A program made the position numbers and the translations under genes. This document shows positions 7,810 to 16,240 of a stretch of 53,183 nt of DNA, in pieces. The stretch is from Acididesulfobacillus acetoxydans. GTDB taxonomy: Bacteria; Bacillota; Desulfitobacteriia; Desulfitobacteriales; Desulfitobacteriaceae. The stretch lies in the NCBI RefSeq assembly GCF_900016645.1, contig NZ_CDGJ01000095.1; one strand, given 5' to 3'. A model generated the notes under the pieces. That model saw nothing but the letters and a program-made list of their open reading frames with translations, was not told the DNA's origin and made no database searches. The number at the start of each line of letters is the position of its first letter. Positions within the stretch are counted from its first letter, which is position 1.

Positions 7810-9311
7810 AATGCTGCAGTTTCAATCGGCATAGCTGCTTCTAATACTTTTTCCGGAGTGGCATCCCTCCTGGAAAATGTCTTTGAGACTCTGCCGCGCC
7901 GTATTACAACGATTCTGTCAGCCATTCCCAGCACTTCCGGTAACTCGGAGGAAACCATGAGGATACCGTACCCCTGCGCCGCAAGGTTATCCATGATCTC
8001 ATAAATGGCATATTTAGCTCCTACATCGATACCTTTTGTCGGCTCGTCAAGGATGATTAGTTTAAGATCTGCCAAAAGTAGCTTAGCTACGATTACCTTT
8101 TGCTGGTTACCGCCTGAAAGAGACAACGCCGGAGCATTTACACTTTTTGCCTTCACGTTCACCATGCTTGCTAGTTCTTCCGCCTTCGACCTTTCCAAAT
8201 CAGGCCTGAGCCATCCACGGTTCGAAAACATCTCCAGCCTGGAAACGGTAATGTTTTTCTGAATACTCCAATTCATAATTAAGCCCTGTACCTGTCTATC
8301 CTCCGGAAGGTATCCGATCCCGAGTTTCATGGAAGTATTGGGATCAACTATCCTGATTTTTTTGTTCTCAAAATACACTTCACCCTTATCAGGCTTCATA
8401 ATACCAAAAAGTGTCTCGCAGATTTCCGTCCTGCCGGCCCCGACCAGACCTGTCAGAGCCACGATCTCTCCCCTTTTTACAGTAATCGAAACATCGGAAA
8501 AGTAGCCCGTTTTTGTAAGGCCTTTGACCCGAAGAATTTCTTCTCTAGCAACAGCCGTCTTTGGCGGAAACATCTGTTTTATTTCCCTGCCGACCATTGC
8601 AACAATCAGTTCCTCCTCAGATATTTCATTAACGCCCCAAGTACCAATGTATTGGGAGTCCCTTAAGATAGTGACGCGATCAGCAACCCGGTGAAAATCT
8701 TCGAAACGATGGGAAATGAAGATAATGGAAGCTCCGCTATTACGGAGTTGGTCCGTAATTTTATAAAGATCTTCGCTCTCATTTTTTGTCAAGGCCGCGG
8801 TTGGTTCGTCCATTATAATAATGTTTGCATGGGTCGAAATAGCCTTAGCGATTTCAATAATCTGCTGTTGTGCTACACTTAGCTCGGACATTAACGTCTT
8901 GGGATCAATTTCCGAACTCAGGTGGCGTAACAGATCGGCAGCCTTAGCATGCATTCTCTTCCATAAAATCCTTCCGGTTTTGGGCGAAACCTCCAAATGG
9001 TCCATAAAGATATTTTCTGTCACCGTCAAGTCGGGGTAACAGGTAACATGCTGATAGATGGCAGCTATTCCAAATTTCTGGGCATCTTTAGGATTATTAA
9101 TTTGTACTTGTCTCCCATTGAGAATAATCACACCACCGTCTGGTTGATAAACCCCAGTAATAACCTTTATGAATGTGGATTTTCCCGCCCCATTTTCACC
9201 CATCAAAGCATGAACCTCTCCAGCCTTCAGGTCGAAACTCACGCTGTCGAGTGCCTTGACCCCAGAAAAAACTTTTGTCATGCCCCTGATTTGGAGAACG
9301 CAGTCACACAA
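7797..9311 (-). CDS. rhaT: Sugar ABC transporter ATPase, two nucleotide-binding domains (RhaT-like)
   Basis: The 504-residue protein has two fused ABC domains, the layout of RbsA/RhaT/LsrA ATPases. Domain 1 has Walker A GENGAGKST near residue 38, a signature variant LSVAQQQ and Walker B IIIMDEPTAAL. Domain 2 has a degenerate P-loop GLVGAGRTE, signature LSGGNQQKV and Walker B LIILDEPTKGID, the usual asymmetry in this family. The start is TTG at 9311, supported by GGAGGAATC just upstream. It energises uptake through the two permeases. Confidence 0.9.
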   Translation of the reverse strand: MCDCVLQIRGMTKVFSGVKALDSVSFDLKAGEVHALMGENGAGKSTFIKVITGVYQPDGGVIILNGRQVQINNPKDAQKFGIAAIYQHVTCYPDLTVTENIFMDHLEVSPKTGRILWKRMHAKAADLLRHLSSEIDPKTLMSELSVAQQQIIEIAKAISTHANIIIMDEPTAALTKNESEDLYKITDQLRNSGASIIFISHRFEDFHRVADRVTILRDSQYIGTWGVNEISEEELIVAMVGREIKQMFPPKTAVAREEILRVKGLTKTGYFSDVSITVKRGEIVALTGLVGAGRTEICETLFGIMKPDKGEVYFENKKIRIVDPNTSMKLGIGYLPEDRQVQGLIMNWSIQKNITVSRLEMFSNRGWLRPDLERSKAEELASMVNVKAKSVNAPALSLSGGNQQKVIVAKLLLADLKLIILDEPTKGIDVGAKYAIYEIMDNLAAQGYGILMVSSELPEVLGMADRIVVIRRGRVSKTFSRRDATPEKVLEAAMPIETAALCQE

Positions 9312-9442
9312 TATAGATTCCTCCGTTCTTCTGTTCCTCTCTTCCGGCTCCGCCTATTGATAACGTAGGCTTCTTAAAACCCAGACTACTGTTCTCTTTA
9401 GTTCTCGTTTGCCAGGAATCTGCTCCTTTCCACGTCGGTCTA

Positions 9443-10657
9443 TCACCCCTGACCACGAAATTCTCTGGCCAAAATCGTCTTAATGTAAGTACCTTCCGCG
9501 TAAGCTTTCAGAGGATCAGTGTGTAAACCCATCTCTTTGCGAACCAAGGCTAAAAGTGGACGCACGTCTGTTTCGAAGGCCCCCTTAACTAGCGATTCAG
9601 CCGTGATAACGTCACCTGCTGCCTGGGCTTGCCTCAATTCCCCCTGGGGAACCAACAAGGCTTTGGCAAATGCGGTTTGAATATTCATCACGGAGCGGAT
9701 CATAGCCGAAATTTTTGGTTCAATATTATGGGACTGATCGATCATATAAGAAACCCTCCCCGCGCACTCCGAGGTGGCCGGATCCTGCTCCCCGCTCACC
9801 AATTCCAGCGCAATCAAAAACAACTCATAAGGAGCGATGGCACCCACCATTAAGTCGTCATCCGCATATTTACGGTTATTAAAGTGGAAACCGCCCAACT
9901 TGCCTTCATCCAACAAAGTAGCCACAATGTGCGCTACATTCGTACCTTGCGCATGATGCCCCAGGTCCACCAGTACTTGCGCTTTGTTCCCTAATTTCTC
10001 AGCATAGCTAATAGCCATACCCCAGTCTGCCAGATCCGTGTGGTAAAAAGCTGGTTCAAACATTTTATACTCTATCAACAGGCGAGCTTCCGGAGCCAGA
10101 ACCTGATAAACCTCTGTTAACGCGTCCATAAGGTAGTGCCTGCGCTTACGAAAATCGTCTTGGCCGGGGTAATTAGTGCCATCGGCCAACCACAAGCTCA
10201 AGATGCTAGAGCCAACCTTTTTCATGATTTCAACGCACTCAAGCATATGGGAACGGGCTTTTTGCCGCACCTCGGGGCGCGGGTGGCATAGTGAGCCGAG
10301 TGCATAATCTTCATCTTGAAAAAGGTTCGGATTCACCGCCCCAATACGAAGACCAAGATCCAGGGCATATCGTCTTAAAGCACCGTAATCATCGACCTTG
10401 TCCCACGGTATGTGCACTGCGACCTTCGGGCAAACTCCTGTTAGGCGATGCACCTCCGCCGCATCTTCCAGCTTTTCGTATGGGTTTTGCGCTGCCCCTT
10501 GCTGTTTAAAAACTTTAAAGCGCGTGCCGGAATCTCCATAACCCCAGGTGGGTGTTTCAATTACCATAGCCTTTAGGCGCGTTTTGACGCTTTCAATATC
10601 CACACCCTTGCTGTCCTGTACTTTTACCCAAAGTTTTATTTCATCCTCAGTCATCAT
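9443..10657 (-). CDS. rhaI: L-rhamnose isomerase, RhaI type
   Basis: The product interconverts L-rhamnose and L-rhamnulose. The TIM-barrel xylose-isomerase-like sequence is of the RhaI class (as in Pseudomonas stutzeri and Bacillus) rather than E. coli RhaA. Metal-binding and active-site text is visible: LIEYKMFEPAFYHTDLADW, VDLGHHAQGTNVAHI and GFHFNNRKYADDDLMVGAI. ATG at 10657 or the adjacent 10654 is preferred over 10726 because AGAGGATC lies just before. Some members of this family act on other aldoses, so the exact sugar is inferred from the neighbouring kinase and aldolase. Its last 25 codons have a degenerate second copy at 4,502-4,576. Confidence 0.88.
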   Translation of the reverse strand: MMTEDEIKLWVKVQDSKGVDIESVKTRLKAMVIETPTWGYGDSGTRFKVFKQQGAAQNPYEKLEDAAEVHRLTGVCPKVAVHIPWDKVDDYGALRRYALDLGLRIGAVNPNLFQDEDYALGSLCHPRPEVRQKARSHMLECVEIMKKVGSSILSLWLADGTNYPGQDDFRKRRHYLMDALTEVYQVLAPEARLLIEYKMFEPAFYHTDLADWGMAISYAEKLGNKAQVLVDLGHHAQGTNVAHIVATLLDEGKLGGFHFNNRKYADDDLMVGAIAPYELFLIALELVSGEQDPATSECAGRVSYMIDQSHNIEPKISAMIRSVMNIQTAFAKALLVPQGELRQAQAAGDVITAESLVKGAFETDVRPLLALVRKEMGLHTDPLKAYAEGTYIKTILAREFRGQG

Positions 10658-10722
10658 TGATCCTCTATCCCCCCCGCGTATTTTCCGCAGTAAAGTAAAG
10701 TTTAAGGCATTACCATGCGGAC

Positions 10723-11346
10723 TCACGAAGCTAAAAGTTGGCCAGCCTTTTCTACGGCTGAGGCCGCGTCGGGAGCGTAGGCATCTGCTCCTATTTCGTC
10801 GGCGAATTTCTGCGTCACCGGAGCGCCGCCAATCATCACCTTAACCGGGTAGGATTTGAGCCGTTCGATAGTACTCCTCATGTTGACCATGGTTGTGGTT
10901 AGCAGAGCTGAGAGCCCAACAACCTGGGGTTTCTGCTCCTGCACAACCTGGACAAACTTTTCCGGAGCGACATCTACACCCAGATCAATAACCCTATACC
11001 CCGCTCCCTCCAACATCATGCGCACCAAGTTCTTACCGATATCATGCAGGTCTCCCTTGACAGTACCGATTAAGACTGTCCCTTTGTCTTGTAGCTCGGA
11101 AGCAGATAACAGCGGTTTGACAACATCCATCCCCGCATGCATAGCCCGAGCGGAGATTAGAACTTCCGGTACGTAAACCTCGTTGTTTTTGAATTTCATT
11201 CCAACCACATTCATCCCCGCTATTAGGCCCTCATTCACAATGGATTGGGGTAAGGCGCCGTCTTCCAAGGCCCTTTCGGCATACTCCTTAACTTTTTTGG
11301 CGTTCCCGCAAATTACTGCCTCAGCGATTTCCTGAAATACTAGCAT
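10723..11346 (-). CDS. Corrinoid protein (MtbC/MtaC-like methyl carrier)
   Basis: About 207 residues with two domains. An N-terminal helical cap (B12-binding type 2, residues 1-85) is followed by a Rossmann-like B12 domain with the base-off cobalamin signature DLHDIGKN (D-x-H-x-x-G), then GLSALLTTTM and MIGGAPVT. The histidine would coordinate cobalt. Proteins of this size carry methyl groups between a substrate-specific methyltransferase and a second transferase in methylotrophic and O-demethylating systems. ATG at 11346 is chosen because GAGGGGG precedes it; an upstream ATG at 11367 is possible. It sits 65 bp after a UroD-family methyltransferase gene, the usual partner, but within a deoxysugar operon, which is unusual. 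No reductive activase gene is in the window. Confidence 0.88.
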   Translation of the reverse strand: MLVFQEIAEAVICGNAKKVKEYAERALEDGALPQSIVNEGLIAGMNVVGMKFKNNEVYVPEVLISARAMHAGMDVVKPLLSASELQDKGTVLIGTVKGDLHDIGKNLVRMMLEGAGYRVIDLGVDVAPEKFVQVVQEQKPQVVGLSALLTTTMVNMRSTIERLKSYPVKVMIGGAPVTQKFADEIGADAYAPDAASAVEKAGQLLAS

Positions 11347-11411
11347 ATATGTAACCCCCTCACTCATGACAAATTTTAACAAGTCGGAGAAAACTTAATC
11401 CACTACCTTCA

Positions 11412-12509
11412 TCACCGCCGGCTATAAGTAGTGGCAACGTTCCACATTTTGAGAACATTTTCCACTTTACAGTCCGGGTGAATCTCGGTAGTTGAGCCCA
11501 AAAGCAAACCCCCACCGCTGAAGCCCTGGTCGATCGCCTTTTTGACCTCCGCTTCTACTTCCTCTTCAGTTCCATAAGGCAGAAGCTGGCTGCAATCAAT
11601 ACCACCCATCATGGTAAGCTGCGGATACCTCTGGCGAATTACCCCTATATCCATCCCGGCAATTGTCTCAACAGGGTTGATTCCGTCAACCCCGGCTGCG
11701 ACAAAATCATCCATAACCTCCATCAGATTACCATCTGAGTGGTAAATGACCTTAATTCCGTGAGAATGCCAGGCATCAACCAGTTGCTTAAGGCGAGGAA
11801 AAAATTCCTTCCGGAGAAATTTCGGAGAGAACATCAAACCGGTCTTAAATGCCAAATCTGCATATACCAGGGTGACCGGAGACAGGTCCACATCTGCAAC
11901 ATCATGAATGCGGCGTACCTCGAAATCCGCCAATGCTTGGAGCCAAGAGGATATGATGTCGGGATCCTCAACGTACGCGTAGCTAAACAATTCCATACCT
12001 GCACGTATCCAAGCCGTGTCAAGCCCAACAGGACTTTCAGAGGGGAATAATACTGTATCTCCTAACTTTTCTTGTAGTTCCATGAACTGCTCACGTGGGC
12101 TCTTGTCACTTTGACCCCAAACATTTGCCTTTCCGGCAAATGTCCAAATATCACCCGGCCTATAATCTTCTAGCTCTTCTATATTTTTTTTAATATAATT
12201 TACAAGACCTTGTACGTCCTTATACGGGCGGTCCACCAGCCAAGTGGTCCACCACTCCTGTTTATAAATAAATCCGTCTTTATCGGCAAAAGTCTTTTCT
12301 TCCACTGGGGAAGCAATACCACGCGTAGCATCCAGTTTCATACTTATTGTTTTGCAGAGTAAGTCCAACCCATTCTTCAATGTGAGCCTTTCCCCGGTAC
12401 AATACTCGATTAAGGGTATATTTTGGACGAGATCAAATAGAGGTATTCTATCGACAGGTTTAAACTCCATGGCATTAACAACACGCTCTCTTGCAGTCAT
12501 TTCTTTCAC
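11412..12509 (-). CDS. UroD-superfamily (MtaA/CmuA-like) cobalamin methyltransferase
   Basis: A 365-residue TIM-barrel protein of the uroporphyrinogen decarboxylase superfamily. Typical text: TARERVVNAMEFKPVDRIP at the start, VIYHSDGNLMEVMDDFVAAG, DGINPVE and MMGGIDCSQLLPYGT. It lacks the arginine pattern expected of a true haem-pathway HemE. The His-x-Cys zinc motif of MtaA/MtbA reads H-S-D, so it is not a standard coenzyme M-type methyltransferase either. The GTG start at 12509 follows AGAGGAG with good spacing; a TTG at 12527 is also open. It is cotranscribed with the corrinoid protein, which it probably methylates or demethylates; the methyl donor is unknown and may be a sugar derivative (inference). 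Confidence 0.75.
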   Translation of the reverse strand: MKEMTARERVVNAMEFKPVDRIPLFDLVQNIPLIEYCTGERLTLKNGLDLLCKTISMKLDATRGIASPVEEKTFADKDGFIYKQEWWTTWLVDRPYKDVQGLVNYIKKNIEELEDYRPGDIWTFAGKANVWGQSDKSPREQFMELQEKLGDTVLFPSESPVGLDTAWIRAGMELFSYAYVEDPDIISSWLQALADFEVRRIHDVADVDLSPVTLVYADLAFKTGLMFSPKFLRKEFFPRLKQLVDAWHSHGIKVIYHSDGNLMEVMDDFVAAGVDGINPVETIAGMDIGVIRQRYPQLTMMGGIDCSQLLPYGTEEEVEAEVKKAIDQGFSGGGLLLGSTTEIHPDCKVENVLKMWNVATTYSRR

Positions 12510-12652
12510 GGATTTCTCTCCTCTCAAAAACGCCTAAGCTTTAACTGTTAGAGACTTTGGGCTTCTTACCTTTACCCACTTCTTGTCAGTTGGACACTGC
12601 TGTTTAGAAGCACTTTTCTTTCCAGATACAGTTGCGTCCAGATCCGGCCCAG

Positions 12653-13027
12653 CTAACCTTCAAAATACGGTATAGTCGTCATAAGGGCATAATTGGGTTG
12701 GGTTACGTCCAGACGGGAGTATTGCAGCGAAACATACGCATCACTCTCCACCCGTATACTGTAAGGAACGTCCCGCCTTAGCCGAACTCCACCCAGTTCT
12801 TCCGGATGGTCCAAGCGGATATGCTTTGAACGCTTAGCCCCCACATTAACAAGGACGTCTTGCAGCGGATCCCGGTCTTCATAATAAAAGGTCAACCTCA
12901 GATTAGCGTTGATGTTCGACGTATTTAGAACGCAGATCGCTTCATGGCTTTCATATTTGGCTCCCGAACCACTGCTTGGCAGATAGGCATCAGGTATAAA
13001 CCAGACCTTAGCACCTTCTTTGCCCAT
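12653..13027 (-). CDS. Sensory rhodopsin transducer (ASRT)-family protein
   Basis: A 124-residue protein. The text FIPDAYLPSSGSG, ESHEAICVLNTSNINANLRL, YYEDRDP, KRSKHIRLDH and YVSLQYSRLD fits the small beta-sandwich family named after the Anabaena sensory rhodopsin transducer (PF07100). No rhodopsin is nearby. Published comparative work on the family has suggested ligand, possibly carbohydrate, binding, which suits its place beside a DeoR regulator and sugar genes. ATG at 13027 is preceded by GGGAGGTG; the longer frame from 13072 would overlap the DeoR gene. Role here unknown: candidate sugar sensor or accessory to the methyltransferase pair. Confidence 0.75.
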   Translation of the reverse strand: MGKEGAKVWFIPDAYLPSSGSGAKYESHEAICVLNTSNINANLRLTFYYEDRDPLQDVLVNVGAKRSKHIRLDHPEELGGVRLRRDVPYSIRVESDAYVSLQYSRLDVTQPNYALMTTIPYFEG

Positions 13028-13034
13028 GCCGGAT

Positions 13035-13823
13035 TCACCTCCCTCCCTCTCCACTGTCAACAGCAACAACATCTATTCCCTCTGACCGATAACGTTCTAT
13101 CTCCGGCAAAGGTGTCTTATCATCCGTAATCAATTTTTGCACAACCGTGACAGGAGCGACGGTCGCCAACGCCGCCTGCCCAAACTTGTCATGGTCCGCG
13201 AGAAGGAACACCTCCTTAGCTCCTTTCACAATCTCTTCCTTAATTTTTGCCTGCACATCGGTAGATTCTGTGATACCCTCTTCCAACGTGACCCCTTTAC
13301 ATGACACGAAAGCCTTTTTAATGTTGTAGTTTGAGAGCGCATTTTCCGCCAAGGAACCGACGAATGACATCGTTCTCTGCTCCAGCACCCCCCCCGTACT
13401 GATGACCGTAATGGTCGGACTCTCTGCAAGTGTCATAATAACTTTGAGAGCATGTGTGATCACAACCACATCTTTGATTGGGTTCTCTTTTAGGAGACGA
13501 GCAATCTGCAGAGCCGTAGTGCTGGCATCCAGAGCAATAACCTCCCCGGGTTGAATGTACTCCAGAGATTTTCGACCGATGGCTTCCTTCTCCTCACGGT
13601 TGCGCATATTGCGAATATAGAAGGCAATTTCCTGCTGATCGAGAGAACTCTTGACTGCTCCCCCATGTGTGCGCGTCAGATAGCCGTCCTTCTCCAATAG
13701 TTCCAAATCTCGCCTAATGGTTTCCTCCGTCACTTGAAAAGTGCCGGCAAGTCGGCTCACTTTAACACTTCCACCTTCATCCAACATCTCTACGATTTTT
13801 TTTCTTCGATCCTCTGCCAACAC
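13035..13823 (-). CDS. DeoR-family transcriptional regulator
   Basis: A 262-residue regulator with an N-terminal DeoR winged helix (residues 1-55: VSRLAGTFQVTEETIRRDLE, then LTRTHGGAV) and a C-terminal sugar-phosphate-sensing domain of the isomerase-like fold (ALDASTTALQIARLL; VISTGGVLEQRTMSFVG; FLLADHDKFGQAAL). Such proteins repress sugar operons and are released by phosphorylated intermediates. The likely effector is rhamnulose 1-phosphate or a downstream product (inference). Start is GTG at 13823 with GAGGGTGG upstream. It is embedded in the operon it probably controls. Confidence 0.9.
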   Translation of the reverse strand: MLAEDRRKKIVEMLDEGGSVKVSRLAGTFQVTEETIRRDLELLEKDGYLTRTHGGAVKSSLDQQEIAFYIRNMRNREEKEAIGRKSLEYIQPGEVIALDASTTALQIARLLKENPIKDVVVITHALKVIMTLAESPTITVISTGGVLEQRTMSFVGSLAENALSNYNIKKAFVSCKGVTLEEGITESTDVQAKIKEEIVKGAKEVFLLADHDKFGQAALATVAPVTVVQKLITDDKTPLPEIERYRSEGIDVVAVDSGEGGR

Positions 13824-13981
13824 TATTTACCACCCTCGATCTACTATTTACAACAAACTCCGGCGAAATCTTATGTTTATGGTTAGAATTTATGGAAGGT
13901 CTCTTATAGTGTCCGAATTGCCCCAAATCCACAAATTCGGATTCCAACCCCGATGACTCAACTTTTGCACTGACACTTCTC

Positions 13982-15250
13982 TTATCCCCCCGATTCCAGG
14001 TTCAACACCCTGCTGCTTTGATCCACACATTTAAGCTCGAGCATGCTTTTAACCGTTACAAGCGCGTACGTTTCCTGAGCAATCACGGCCTCTTCGTTCG
14101 TGTCCACAACCAGGACAGGCACGGACCCCTCCGGCCGGGAAACAAGGCCTTCTCCCTTGAGTTGAGCATTGCGTTCTTCGTCAAGTTCTATGCCCAGGAA
14201 CTCCAAACCCCGGCAAATCTCAGCCCGTACGACAGAGCTGTTTTCCCCGACTCCCCCGGCGAAGAGCACTAAATCCAGCCCTCCCATGGCTGCGGCATAA
14301 GCACCGATATATTTTTTGGCCCGATAGGTGAAAGCCCGGAGAGCCAGCTTGGCCTGAGGGTTACCCTCTTCCGCAGCCTCTTCAACCAAACGCAAATCAT
14401 TGCTTACGCCGGAAATGCCCAGCCAGCCGCTGCGTTTGCTCAGTACTTCGTCCATTTCCTCCAGGGAGAGTCCTTCCTTGCGCATGATGTGGGTAATGAT
14501 GAACGGATCCAGATCTCCGCAGCGGGTTGATTGGACCAAACCTTCTGTGGGGCTTAACCCTGTGGAGACATCGACCGAATGTCCGTAAGCCAAGGCGTTG
14601 ATGGTCGTCCCGCTTCCCAGCATCAAGGAAATAATTCGTTTTTGGCTGACATCCACCTTGAGGAGTTCAGCCGCCCTCTCTGTCATATATTTAAAGGAAA
14701 TACCATGAAAGCCGTAACGCCGCACGCCGTATTTTTCGTAATATTCGTAAGGCAAAGCGTAGATGTAGGCATAATCAGGCAAATCTTTATGGAAAGCGTT
14801 ATCGAATACCGCCACTTGGGGAACCCCGGGCATGAGCCGGCGACAGGCCTCTATACCCCTGATATTGGGCGGGTTGTGTAAAGGAGCCAATTCGCTATGC
14901 TCTCGTAAAGCCATTAAAAGCGCATCGTCGATCAGAAAAGTGCCGCGGAACTTCTCTCCCGCCTGGACGACTCTGTGCCCGACCGCGTCGATCTCACTGT
15001 AGGAGGAAAGAGGACCGATCTCAGGATCAACCAGAAGACGCAGGGCCTGCTCAAGCCCTCCCGCATGGTCCTTAGCTTCAATCTCTTTCCTGAGTGGAGC
15101 TTGCTTGGGGACATCGAACTTCAAGAGGGAATGCGGCTGGCCAATGCTTTCCACGGCCCCTTTAGCCACAGTAACAAGCTCCCCACCCCTGAATCCAAAT
15201 AGTTGATATTTAATGGAAGTCCCTCCGCTATTAAGCACTAAGATTCGCAC
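13982..15250 (-). CDS. ackA: Acetate/propionate kinase (BMC-associated)
   Basis: The enzyme makes ATP from acyl-phosphate and ADP. The 422-residue sequence has the acetokinase marks: N-terminal phosphate-2 loop VLNSGGTSIKYQLF, FHGISFKYMTERAAEL, GSGTTINALAYGHSVDVSTG and VLFAGGVGENS. Start is GTG at 15250. It is encoded next to the BMC-T gene and downstream of pduL, so it probably uses the acyl-phosphate (lactyl-phosphate, if the substrate is lactaldehyde) made by PduL. No encapsulation peptide is evident, so the kinase step probably occurs in the cytosol or at the shell surface. The real acyl preference cannot be read from sequence. Confidence 0.88.
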   Translation of the reverse strand: MRILVLNSGGTSIKYQLFGFRGGELVTVAKGAVESIGQPHSLLKFDVPKQAPLRKEIEAKDHAGGLEQALRLLVDPEIGPLSSYSEIDAVGHRVVQAGEKFRGTFLIDDALLMALREHSELAPLHNPPNIRGIEACRRLMPGVPQVAVFDNAFHKDLPDYAYIYALPYEYYEKYGVRRYGFHGISFKYMTERAAELLKVDVSQKRIISLMLGSGTTINALAYGHSVDVSTGLSPTEGLVQSTRCGDLDPFIITHIMRKEGLSLEEMDEVLSKRSGWLGISGVSNDLRLVEEAAEEGNPQAKLALRAFTYRAKKYIGAYAAAMGGLDLVLFAGGVGENSSVVRAEICRGLEFLGIELDEERNAQLKGEGLVSRPEGSVPVLVVDTNEEAVIAQETYALVTVKSMLELKCVDQSSRVLNLESGG

Positions 15251-15308
15251 TGTCGGTCCCCCATCTGTACAAATCGCAATTCCTATCTGTACCCATCGCC
15301 ATTCCCAT

Positions 15309-15857
15309 CTACACCAATCTCTCCCACACTTCCCGGTGGGGAGCCGGCAGCACCGCTTTATCCAGAAGTGTCCCCTCAGCCGCGAGCGACTTGGCCACAG
15401 CTTCCACCGCCATGGCTACCGATCCAACATCCCCGCAGAAGGTGACAAAGGATTTACCCCCCAGGCCGCGGGCCAATCTAATCTCAATCAGGTCCACCTG
15501 AGCGGTCTTGACCGCGATATCCCCCGCAACGACGGCGGCGGCGGCCGTAAAGGTTTCGATCACGCCCAGGGCGCCCTTGGGCTCAATGATTGAAGTGGCG
15601 GACAGAGCGGGAAAGACAGCTTCATGGACATTGGCCAGCAGGAAGTGGTCGATGAGCACTCCCTCACTGGCCGCTATCCCCGCTTCCATGGCACTCTGAA
15701 CCGAACCCACATCACCGGCAAACAAGACCAGGAATTTGCCGGGACAGACGGTAGCCGCCTGCAGGAGTTCCACACTGGCCGCTTTAACCACCGTGTCTGC
15801 TCCGACAATGCCCCGGGTGACACTACGGTACTCCAACAGGCCAACGGCTTTCTTCAC
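15309..15857 (-). CDS. pduT: BMC-T shell protein, PduT-like, with Fe-S pore cysteine
   Basis: Two BMC domains in tandem (residues about 1-92 and 93-182), giving a trimeric pseudohexamer facet tile. Domain 1 has VKAASVELLQAATVCPGKFL, where the cysteine corresponds to the residue that holds a [4Fe-4S] cluster at the three-fold pore of PduT. Domain 2 has GALGVIETFTAAAAVVAGD and RGLGGKSFVTFCGDVGSV. GTG at 15857 is preferred because GGGTGAGG lies just upstream and the text then begins VKKAVGLLEY like other BMC domains; the frame up to 15920 looks like repeat-derived sequence. With the PduS-like protein encoded upstream, it probably conducts electrons across the shell. Confidence 0.88.
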   Translation of the reverse strand: MKKAVGLLEYRSVTRGIVGADTVVKAASVELLQAATVCPGKFLVLFAGDVGSVQSAMEAGIAASEGVLIDHFLLANVHEAVFPALSATSIIEPKGALGVIETFTAAAAVVAGDIAVKTAQVDLIEIRLARGLGGKSFVTFCGDVGSVAMAVEAVAKSLAAEGTLLDKAVLPAPHREVWERLV

Positions 15858-15972
15858 GTTCCTCACCCCCTCACTATTTTCTCCAACCTGACCTTTGCTG
15901 TTTTCTCCACCCTGACCCACGCTCTTACCTTTTACCTTGCGAACATGGTCAGAAGCGAAACCCTCAAGTCTC

Positions 15973-16224
15973 CTTACCGTAATCCTCTCACCGTAGTCCT
16001 CTCACCGTAGTCCTCTCACCTTAATCCTCTCACCTTAATCCTCTCACCGTAGTCCCCTCACCGTAATCCTCTTACCGTAGTCCTCTCACCGTAGTCCTCT
16101 CACCGTAGTCCTCTCACCGTAATCCTCTTGCCGTAATCCTCTTGCCGTAGTCCCCTTACCGTAGTCCTCTCACCGTAGTCCCCTTACCGTAGTCCTCTCA
16201 CCGTAATCCTCTTACCGTAATCCT
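15973..16224. repeat. 14-bp tandem array, 18 copies (252 bp)
   Basis: Eighteen contiguous 14-base units, consensus CTCACCGTAGTCCT, with variation at a few fixed positions (C/T at 3, G/T at 7, G/A at 9, T/C at 14). It fills the gap between the PduS-like and BMC-T genes. The period is not a multiple of three and there are no unique spacers, so it is neither coding nor CRISPR. The unit is related to the 13-bp repeat at 2,835-2,880. Confidence 0.95.
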
Positions 16225-16240
16225 CGGCCACGGTCCTCTC

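Noticed and set aside
11412..12509. HemE (uroporphyrinogen decarboxylase) of haem synthesis
   Set aside because: Superfamily text but without the HemE N-terminal arginine motif, and paired with a corrinoid protein.
15973..16224. CRISPR array
   Set aside because: Repeats are contiguous 14-mers without unique spacers and no cas gene is in the window.
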